NCBI GenBank assembly: GCA_035308025.1
Contig: DATGHL010000052.1
Coordinates: 1-64,000, forward strand
Reading direction: 5' to 3'
Length of the DNA stretch: 64,000 nucleotides
Source: Candidatus Binataceae bacterium
Lineage (GTDB): Bacteria; Desulfobacterota; Binatia; Binatales; Binataceae
Shown: positions 57,926 to 64,000 of the stretch, one piece after another
Position numbering within the stretch: position 1 is the stretch's first letter
How the letters are laid out: each line of letters opens with the position of its first letter
Made by a program: the position numbers and the translations under genes
Notes under the pieces: model-generated
Told to the model about the DNA's origin: nothing
The model's input: only the letters and a program-made list of their open reading frames with translations
Databases searched by the model: none

Positions 57926-59617
57926 ATGGAGAAATCCTTTCAAGTTCCGACGCGCGAGGAATGGCAACTCGGCGGCGACACCGACACCGAGCTGACGCTG
58001 CCTGAAGTTCCGCGCCCGGCGCGGCCGCCCGCCGAGTCCGGCTATGAGCGGCTCGAGCGTCCCTTGCAGGTCGTTACCGTCGAGCATCTCGCGTGGATCG
58101 CGATCGGTGGTTGGACGCTGCTCACGCGGTTGAGCGCGCTCGGTGATCGCCCGCTGACGCCGGCCGAGGCGCGCCACGCGCTGGTCGCCTTCGATCTGAT
58201 AAACCGCACGAGCGAGGCCAGCGCCGCCGGCTTTCATTCGTCGTGGTCGGGCTGGCTCGATCTGCTTACGGCTGGAATCTTTGCGCTGTGCGGCGCGAGC
58301 GATATCGCAGCGCGCGCGATCTTTGTTGTGTGCGGCATTGTGCTGGTCGCGCTCGCGTTCATCCTCCGCCCTTACCTCGGGCGCGCTGGTGCGATCGGCG
58401 CGGCCGCGATGCTCGCACTCTCGCCCTCGATCACCTGGTTCTCGCGCAGCGCGACGAGCGGGCTCGCGGCCGTCACGCTAGCCGTGTCGGCCGTTGCGCT
58501 GTTCATGACGATGAAAGCGCGGCCGTCTGCGCGATGCGCGGGGGCCCTGGGAGTCGCCGGCGGGCTGATGGTCAGCGCCAGCCCGATCGGGCTCATCATT
58601 GCGACGATCTTCGTTACGGCGATGGTGATTATCGGGCTCTTTGCGATCTTGATGACGAAAAATCGGTGGCTGCAAGTCCGCGTCTGGTTCACGCGCTACG
58701 GCAGTATGTCAGCAACCGCGATCCTGACTGCGATCGCAGTTTGCATCTTCTCTAGTCTCGTCGCCGGGTCCTCAATCGCTGGAATCGACCGGGTAATGGC
58801 CGCATTCATGCCGCTGCGCGCCAGCAACTTTCGTACGGCGCTGAACACGATCATTCTGCCTCTGAGTTTTTACGAGTTTATGATTCTGCTCGGCGCCGGC
58901 GCTGGTTTCGTCACAGTGTTGACGGCGCGCGCGCGTTCCGGCTTCGCCTTCTTCATGACGCTATGGGTCATCCTGAGTGCGAGCTTCTACTTGATGACGC
59001 CCGCGCATACGCCTGAGCAGATATTGATGGTCGTGGTTCCCGCCGCGCTGCTGGCCGGCGTTGCGATCGAGTATTTGAATCGGACGCGGCTATGGCCGCC
59101 GGCGCGCTGGGTGATCGGCGCGCTCGGGCTGCTCACAATTTACCTACAGCTACTGACGAACTTCGTATATTGCGCGCCGGATCCGAATGACGCGCCATGG
59201 GCGCGCCACGCCAATCTCTATTGGGGCGAAGGCGCGACGACGCCGCAAACCGCGACGCAGTGCGCTGCGGTACTCAAGCAGATAGCGCCAGCCAGCCCCA
59301 CGGTCTATCACGCTGGGGAGTGGCCGCCCGCGCTCCGCTGGTATCTGCGCGAGGCGCGCCCGGTCGAACTCACTGCCGCTGCGATCGTGGTGGCGACCGA
59401 TCCCGGCGGGCGCGCCAATGCGGGCGGCGGTAGGCAATTCGACTATGAGGAGACGTGGATTCCGAGTCCGGCTGGTTTGGATACCACGCGCGCGGTGCGC
59501 TACTTTTTTTCGCAGCGGACGTGGGGGGAAGTGACTACTCGCATCGCCTCGATTCAGGCAAATCCACGGATTGGAGCGGCTGCGCCGAGCGTGACTGCGC
59601 CGCCCTCGCGACCCTGA
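57926..59617 (+). CDS. polytopic membrane protein, Agl23/ArnT-like (GT-C fold)
   Basis: The 563-residue protein has about 10 hydrophobic helices from residue 45 on and a short periplasmic end. The segment PLTPAEARHALVAFDL resembles the conserved loop of the TIGR03663 (Agl23-related) and dolichyl-phosphate-mannose-type mannosyltransferase families, where acidic residues bind the sugar lipid. Glycan transfer to lipid A, protein or another acceptor is possible. It follows the TPR gene; the stop is 10 bp from the convergent cobS stop. Confidence 0.7.
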   Translation: MEKSFQVPTREEWQLGGDTDTELTLPEVPRPARPPAESGYERLERPLQVVTVEHLAWIAIGGWTLLTRLSALGDRPLTPAEARHALVAFDLINRTSEASAAGFHSSWSGWLDLLTAGIFALCGASDIAARAIFVVCGIVLVALAFILRPYLGRAGAIGAAAMLALSPSITWFSRSATSGLAAVTLAVSAVALFMTMKARPSARCAGALGVAGGLMVSASPIGLIIATIFVTAMVIIGLFAILMTKNRWLQVRVWFTRYGSMSATAILTAIAVCIFSSLVAGSSIAGIDRVMAAFMPLRASNFRTALNTIILPLSFYEFMILLGAGAGFVTVLTARARSGFAFFMTLWVILSASFYLMTPAHTPEQILMVVVPAALLAGVAIEYLNRTRLWPPARWVIGALGLLTIYLQLLTNFVYCAPDPNDAPWARHANLYWGEGATTPQTATQCAAVLKQIAPASPTVYHAGEWPPALRWYLREARPVELTAAAIVVATDPGGRANAGGGRQFDYEETWIPSPAGLDTTRAVRYFFSQRTWGEVTTRIASIQANPRIGAAAPSVTAPPSRP

Positions 59618-59627
59618 GCTGCGGGCC

Positions 59628-60413
59628 TCAGGTGCATAGCGCGATTATCACGGCAGTTTCGACAATCTCGCCCGCCGCTCCGATCAGATCGCCGGTCACT
59701 CCACCCAGCCATCGCCGATAAGCGGCGCGCAGGAGTAACGCGAAGGCGACTGCGGTCAGCGCACCGCGGATCGCAAGCGTCTTCGACGCGGCGAGCGTGC
59801 CGGCGGCGGCGATCGCCGAGGCAATCAACAAAGTCCCCTGATCATTCTGCCGCAGCAGCTCCGCACCGGCGCCCTCGCAGCGGAGATATGCCATCCGCTC
59901 GGCGACCATCACCATCGCCCAGCGGGCAAGACCCGGCGCCAGGTAAAGCGCGAGGGATCGGCGCTCTGGGACGGCGTTGGCCAGTGCAGAGACTTTAAGC
60001 AGTAAGAGAAAAAAGAGCGCGACTGCGCCGAACGTGCCGATGCGGCTGTCGCGCATGATCTCGAGCGCCCGCGCGCGATCGCGTCCGGCGCCCAGCGCAT
60101 CTGCCGTATCGGCCAAGCCGTCCAAATGCACCGCACCTGTCACGACCGCCAGCGTCATGACGGCCAGGATCGCGCGGGCTGACGGTCCCATGAAGCGGCT
60201 TGCGGCCGAGTCCTCAAGACAGAGAAGCGCGCCGATTGCGAAGCCAATCAGTGGAAACCAGCGGAAAGACGCCGCCACCGCTTCGGGCGGGCGCGGCCGA
60301 TTATTCAGGGTCGGAATGATCGTGAGAAAACTGGCGGCGAGTCCGAGTTGCGTCAGAATCCCGCCGCGCGTCGCCGGCGTTGATAACGCGGACGACCCGT
60401 CGGCCTCGCTCAT
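59628..60413 (-). CDS. cobS: adenosylcobinamide-GDP ribazoletransferase (cobalamin synthase)
   Basis: The 261-residue polytopic enzyme joins adenosylcobinamide-GDP with alpha-ribazole to give adenosylcobalamin. Seen is the signature HLDGLADTADAL and the metal-binding Asp-rich stretch with DRARALEIMRDSRIGTFG. Six or more hydrophobic segments are present. The start overlaps the cobT stop by 4 bp (ATGA). The last step of B12 synthesis with the adjacent cobT. Confidence 0.93.
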   Translation of the reverse strand: MSEADGSSALSTPATRGGILTQLGLAASFLTIIPTLNNRPRPPEAVAASFRWFPLIGFAIGALLCLEDSAASRFMGPSARAILAVMTLAVVTGAVHLDGLADTADALGAGRDRARALEIMRDSRIGTFGAVALFFLLLLKVSALANAVPERRSLALYLAPGLARWAMVMVAERMAYLRCEGAGAELLRQNDQGTLLIASAIAAAGTLAASKTLAIRGALTAVAFALLLRAAYRRWLGGVTGDLIGAAGEIVETAVIIALCT

Positions 60414-61489
60414 TCGAGTTTGCCGGAGACGCCGGCGCTCGCGAAAGTCGCCATTTGATGAAAGAGCGCCAGCGCGCTCTCGACGAGGTTCATGGCCAAC
60501 GCCGCACCGGTGCCCTCGCCAAGTCTCATCCCGAGATCGAGCATCGGCGCGGCGGCCAGCGATCGGAGCGCGAGCGCGTGACCGCCTTCGGCCGAGCGAT
60601 GGCTGAAGAACATGTAGTCGCGCGCCTGCGGCGCGATTTTTATCGCGACGGCGGCGGCCGCGGTCGCGATAAAACCGTCGACCACTATAGGCGCGCGCGC
60701 CGCGGCGGCGCCGAGGCATGCACCCGCCATCGCCGCGAGCTCGAAGCCGCCAACCGCGGCTAGGAGATCGATGCCGTTGCCGGCCGCTGCGCGATGACGT
60801 GCGATCGCAGCTTCGACCGCGGCGACCTTGCGCTGCAGACCGGTGTCATCGACGCCAGTGCCGCGGCCGACCAGTTGCGCCGGCGCGAGTCCGGTCGTCA
60901 AGGCGAGGAGCGCCGCCGCGGATGTGCTGTTGGCAATGCCCATCTCGCCGATTCCGATTAGGGTTGCGCGGGCCGCGGCAGTGCTGCGGGCGCTCTCGAT
61001 ACCGACTTCAAGCGCGCGACGCGCCTGCGCCTGAGTCATCGCCGGACCCGATAGAAAATTTTTCGTGCCGGTACCGACGCGCGCATAGGTTACTCCTGCA
61101 AACGGCGTCAAACTGGTATCGGTCGCGACGCCGACGTCGGTCACCCGCAGGTCGTAGCCGAAGCGCCGTGCGAGCACGCTGATCGCCGCGCCGCCCGCGC
61201 CGATATTGCGCAGCATCTCGACGGTCACGGCCTGCGGATAAGCGCTGACGCCGGCCTCGGCGACACCATGGTCGGCAACGAACACGAGAATCGCGCCACG
61301 ACCCATCCGCGCGGAGCCGTCGCCGCGGCAGGCCGCGTAACGCGCGACGATCTCCTCGAGCCGCCCCAGGCTGCCGGGCGGCTTGGTGAGTGAATCGAGC
61401 CGCGCGCGGGCGGCGCGCTCGGCGGCTTCGTCCGGCGGTTGAATTGCCGCGATAGTTTCGCCTAGGGACATGGCATCGTGCTGGAACAT
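60410..61489 (-). CDS. cobT: nicotinate-nucleotide--dimethylbenzimidazole phosphoribosyltransferase
   Basis: The 359-residue enzyme makes alpha-ribazole-phosphate, the lower ligand of B12. Seen are SLTKPPGSLGRLEEI, FVADHGVAEAGVSAYP, GEMGIANSTSAAALL and a long run of substrate-pocket residues ending GMRLGEGTGAALA. The start was taken at ATG 61489 (MFQHDAMSL); ATG 61471 gives MSLGETIAAIQPPD, which aligns better with typical CobT. No B12-riboswitch element was seen upstream. It is translationally coupled to cobS. Confidence 0.93.
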   Translation of the reverse strand: MFQHDAMSLGETIAAIQPPDEAAERAARARLDSLTKPPGSLGRLEEIVARYAACRGDGSARMGRGAILVFVADHGVAEAGVSAYPQAVTVEMLRNIGAGGAAISVLARRFGYDLRVTDVGVATDTSLTPFAGVTYARVGTGTKNFLSGPAMTQAQARRALEVGIESARSTAAARATLIGIGEMGIANSTSAAALLALTTGLAPAQLVGRGTGVDDTGLQRKVAAVEAAIARHRAAAGNGIDLLAAVGGFELAAMAGACLGAAAARAPIVVDGFIATAAAAVAIKIAPQARDYMFFSHRSAEGGHALALRSLAAAPMLDLGMRLGEGTGAALAMNLVESALALFHQMATFASAGVSGKLE

Positions 61490-61530
61490 TGTAATCGTGG
61501 CCGGAAATTGACAGGCCGGACGCAAACGCG

Positions 61531-61665
61531 CAAGCAGTCTACCGCCTTTATACCGCGGACGGCTTTGCCGTGCGGACCAAGATGCGCAAGAAGATCGCGC
61601 GCCGCGCACGCGAGCCGGCGCAGGATCTCCTCGAGCAGCGGCTCCTCGCCCGCCCTCCTCATTGA
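61531..61665 (+). pseudogene. possible IS3-type transposase remnant
   Basis: The plus strand reads QAVYRLYTADGFAVRTKMRKKIARRAR and stops at 61665. The VYRLY...GxAVR pattern resembles the N-terminal part of IS3-group OrfB proteins. Nothing else of a transposase remains on either side. The stretch 61490-62014 otherwise contains no gene that I can support; an inverted repeat CCGGAT/ATCCGG lies near 61770. Confidence 0.35.
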
Positions 61666-62014
61666 GCTTGGATGGTCATCCTTCGATTCAAACTGAGCGG
61701 CCTTATCGGAGACTGGTTGTCGCGCGTCCCGGTCGCTGCCAGGAAAGCCCGCCTGTTCCGTAGCCGGATTACCTTTAAATCCGGATTCAGACTGCCACCA
61801 CGACCATTTGGTTTGCCAACACAAAGCTATGGGATGATTCCCCAAAATCTTCGGGGTTATGCTCGCCTCGGCGTTCTCTGCGGGTTGGCGACACTGAGCG
61901 TCAAAGCTTTGAGCGCCACGTCATCGGCAGGCGTGGCTTGGCTGGGGCTGGGTAAAAGAGGTGCTACCCGATGAAGGACGCACACCGCCCACGCCATGCC
62001 CCGCCACTGCGTAC

Positions 62015-63898
62015 TCATTCGGTCGCCCGCGAAACAGTCGGATCTCCGTCTTCGAACAAATAGGGCACTAGCGTCGACTGCGCCGGGATGCGGTGCTTGT
62101 GCCACCTGCCGCCGCCGTAATAGGCGAGGCTCCCCGGCGCCGCGTTACCTTCACCATTATAGTAGGAGATGCAATCGCGCAGCGGCGCCGTCGCGATGTC
62201 GACGACGCGGCAATGCTCCGCATACGCATCTTCCAGCTCCTTGCGGACATCGACGATCCTCGCGCCGCGCTCCCGCATGGTCCGCAGCATCCACACGACA
62301 TAGTCACTGTGCGCGTCGATCGCGTCGGTGAAGTTGAAGCTGCCGCCGCCGCCCTGCGGACCGGTGACGATGAACAGGTTGGGGAAACCGTGGCTGTGCA
62401 GGCCGAGGAACGTCTTGGTCCCCTCGCTCTCCCACTTCTCCTTCAAGGTGCGGCCGCCGCGCCCGGTAACCATGTTGAAGGTCGAGGTGCCCATCCACTG
62501 GAAGCCGGTGGCGTAGATCAGCACGTCGAGCGGATATTCGACCCCCTCCTGGACGATGCCGCGCTCGTTGATCTCGCCGACGCCGCGCGGCGCGGTATCG
62601 ACCAGATGGACATGCGGCAGGTTGAACGCCGGCAGGTATTCGTCGTGGAAGGTCGGCCGCTTGCAGCCATACGGATAATACGGCTTCAGTGCCGCCGCGG
62701 TCTTCGGGTCCTTGACGATCGCGTCCACGCGCGCCCGAATCTGCTCCATGATGCGGAAATTGGAATCGAGCTGCTTCTGGGTCAGCTCCTCCGGGCTCAG
62801 CTCACGCTCGTGTTTCCTGGGCTTCCTGTCCGGGACCTTACCCGCCAGATAGTCGTCGTTGGCCTGGATGGCGGTGCGGCCGGCCGAGATCTTCGCGAAG
62901 CGCGCGCGCCTCGCCCGGGCCCATCCAGGCTCGTTGGCCCAAGTCGCCCGCTCCTCGTCGGTCGTCGCGCGCTGGTCGCGCACGTCGATCGAGGACGGCG
63001 TGCGCTGGAACACGTAGAGCTGTCCAACAATCTTCGCGAGCTCCGGCACCGCTTGCACCGCGGTCGCGCCGGTGCCGATGATGCCGACCCTCTTGGCGCG
63101 CAGGTCGATGTTGTAGTTCCAGCGCGAGGTATGGAAGGACTCGCCCTGGAACTTCTCCATGCCGGCGATGCGCGCCAGCTTCGGCGTCGTCAGGATGCCG
63201 TTGGCCAGGATCACGAAGCGCGCACGCATCGTGTCGCCGCGATCGGTCTCGACGATCCAGCGGCCGCAGGCCTCGTCCCAGGTCGTCCCTTCGACCGTCG
63301 TGTGGAACAGGCAGTGGTCGTAGAACCCGAACTTTTGGGCCAGGTTCTGGCAGTATTCGAGAATCTCGAAGCCCGAGGCGAACTTCATCGACGGGACGTA
63401 ACCCATCTCCTCGAGCAACGGCAGGTAGCTGTAGGATTCGACGTCGCAGGCGATGCCGGGATAGCGATTCCAGTACCAGGTGCCGCCGACGTCGCCGCCC
63501 TTCTCGCAGAAACGGACGTCGGTGAAGCCGGCTTGGCTCAGCCTGTGCCACAGCAACAGTCCGCCGAAGCCGGCGCCGACCACCAGGATCTCGCACTCGT
63601 CGGTCAGCGCTTCACGCGGGATCGGTGGCTCCGAATAGACGTCGTCCAGATATTTCTTAAACTCGCCTTCCATCGCCATGTAGTCGGCGGCACCGCGGCG
63701 GGCTTCCTTAAACGCGCGGTACTTGGCCTGCTCTTCTGCATCGAAGATCGCGCCGGCCGGCAATTCCGGCAGCTCCTTCAGCTTCTGATCGGTGAGGACG
63801 GAATAGCCCTTGCCGACAATCTTTTCGGACGCCTTGGCCGCTCGCGTGTTAAAGACTTTCAAGCCTGTCTCAGGGTCGATAAGAACTGGCGCGTTCAT
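62015..63898 (-). CDS. FAD-dependent Baeyer-Villiger-type monooxygenase, long form
   Basis: The 627-residue enzyme has an unusual N-terminal stretch of about 100 residues before the first FAD motif (VVGAGFGGLL, near residue 107). Then come GGTWYWNRYPG, BVMO-type FQGESFHTSRWNY near residue 237 and the NADPH motif GTGATAVQ near 261. The fingerprint ends in NY instead of the usual WP/D. AAGGAAC precedes the ATG. It is distantly related to the shorter enzyme at 2330. Substrate unknown; steroid- or cyclic-ketone-type substrates are possible. Confidence 0.88.
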   Translation of the reverse strand: MNAPVLIDPETGLKVFNTRAAKASEKIVGKGYSVLTDQKLKELPELPAGAIFDAEEQAKYRAFKEARRGAADYMAMEGEFKKYLDDVYSEPPIPREALTDECEILVVGAGFGGLLLWHRLSQAGFTDVRFCEKGGDVGGTWYWNRYPGIACDVESYSYLPLLEEMGYVPSMKFASGFEILEYCQNLAQKFGFYDHCLFHTTVEGTTWDEACGRWIVETDRGDTMRARFVILANGILTTPKLARIAGMEKFQGESFHTSRWNYNIDLRAKRVGIIGTGATAVQAVPELAKIVGQLYVFQRTPSSIDVRDQRATTDEERATWANEPGWARARRARFAKISAGRTAIQANDDYLAGKVPDRKPRKHERELSPEELTQKQLDSNFRIMEQIRARVDAIVKDPKTAAALKPYYPYGCKRPTFHDEYLPAFNLPHVHLVDTAPRGVGEINERGIVQEGVEYPLDVLIYATGFQWMGTSTFNMVTGRGGRTLKEKWESEGTKTFLGLHSHGFPNLFIVTGPQGGGGSFNFTDAIDAHSDYVVWMLRTMRERGARIVDVRKELEDAYAEHCRVVDIATAPLRDCISYYNGEGNAAPGSLAYYGGGRWHKHRIPAQSTLVPYLFEDGDPTVSRATE

Positions 63899-63955
63899 TT
63901 GAGTTCCTTGTGAGTTCCTTTTGGGTGAGAGGGTTCTTTAGCGAAGACCATGCCT

Positions 63956-64000
63956 TTACGGCAGCCCCTTAATGAGCGACGTACTGTGCTTGGGCAACCC
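63956..64000 (-). CDS. partial gene entering at right edge, possible acyl-CoA dehydrogenase tail
   Basis: Read on the minus strand the last 45 bases give GLPKHSTSLIKGLP and a stop. GLPK is the C-terminal signature of the acyl-CoA dehydrogenases in this window, which end GLPKG or GLPKD. Fourteen codons are too few for a firm call, and the tail past GLPK is longer than in the others. Confidence 0.3.
   Translation of the reverse strand, partial: GLPKHSTSLIKGLP

Noticed and set aside
61490..61700. Cobalamin riboswitch upstream of cobT
   Set aside because: No B12-box-like conserved sequence or expected multi-stem layout was visible on the minus strand.
62093..63913. 606-codon open frame opposite the second BVMO gene
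   Set aside because: It is the antisense shadow of a convincing flavoprotein gene; GC-rich codon bias keeps the opposite frame open and its translation shows no known domain.
1..64000. CRISPR array, prophage or integron
   Set aside because: No regularly spaced repeats, no integrase or structural phage genes and no attC-like sites were seen.

Overview
The window is high-GC, Gram-negative bacterial chromosome. It carries lipid A and LPS-type genes (an LpxC domain, a WaaG-like glycosyltransferase), an NtrY-type kinase and a set of soil-type oxidative catabolism genes: Baeyer-Villiger monooxygenases, acyl-CoA dehydrogenases, ACMSD-type amidohydrolases, an HpaB-type hydroxylase, a soluble diiron monooxygenase and xanthine-dehydrogenase-type molybdoenzymes. 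This mix fits an uncultured deltaproteobacterium-like or Binatota-type soil bacterium. That placement is inferred from gene content; no rRNA or phylogenetic marker analysis was possible. I saw no prophage, CRISPR array or conjugation genes.

Layout. 1-2.1 kb: decayed IS1595-type element with a frameshifted transposase and a frameshifted membrane passenger. 2.3-15.7 kb: scattered catabolic genes (FAD monooxygenase, two acyl-CoA dehydrogenases plus a remnant of a third, amidohydrolase, HpaB-like hydroxylase, enoyl-CoA hydratase, BadH-like dehydrogenase, methyltransferase). A CsoR-like repressor with its metal-exporter partner and an AlkA-type glycosylase sit among them, and several perfect palindromes look like operators. 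15.8-32.4 kb: core functions (GcvH, zinc-ribbon membrane protein, two glycosyltransferases, tRNA-Leu(CAG), ValS, NadC, a heme-oxygenase-fold protein, BirA, a divergent EF-G-like GTPase, NtrY-type kinase, a response-regulator-receiver/LpxC fusion, an SDR, QueC). 32.5-38.0 kb: amidohydrolase divergent from a complete four-gene diiron monooxygenase operon (beta, coupling protein, alpha, reductase). 38.1-42.0 kb: an unrecognised two-gene module and an intact 2,077-bp IS1595-type element with two passenger genes, perfect 24-bp terminal inverted repeats and an 8-bp target duplication. 42.0-52.1 kb: a zinc-ribbon/cyclase/AAA/TPR protein and a molybdenum hydroxylase cluster with one FAD subunit, one 2Fe-2S subunit, two alternative large subunits and a MoaD-like protein between them. 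52.1-61.5 kb: candidate small RNA, RRM protein, MtnA, aminoglycoside-phosphotransferase-type kinase, GST, TPR protein, Agl23/ArnT-like membrane protein, CobS and CobT. 62.0-64.0 kb: a second BVMO-like enzyme and, at the edge, what looks like the tail of another acyl-CoA dehydrogenase.

The most interesting element is the 27.4-31.0 kb pair. An NtrY-like kinase overlaps by 14 bp a gene in which an intact phosphoreceiver domain is fused to an apparently complete LpxC, the committed enzyme of lipid A synthesis. This suggests that a phosphorelay could act directly on lipid A production. Other notable items are the SDIMO operon in AmoABCD/EtnABCD order with a perfect palindrome in its promoter region, the paired large subunits of the Mo-hydroxylase, the divergent EF-G, and the CsoR-like regulator whose putative operator spans its own start codon.
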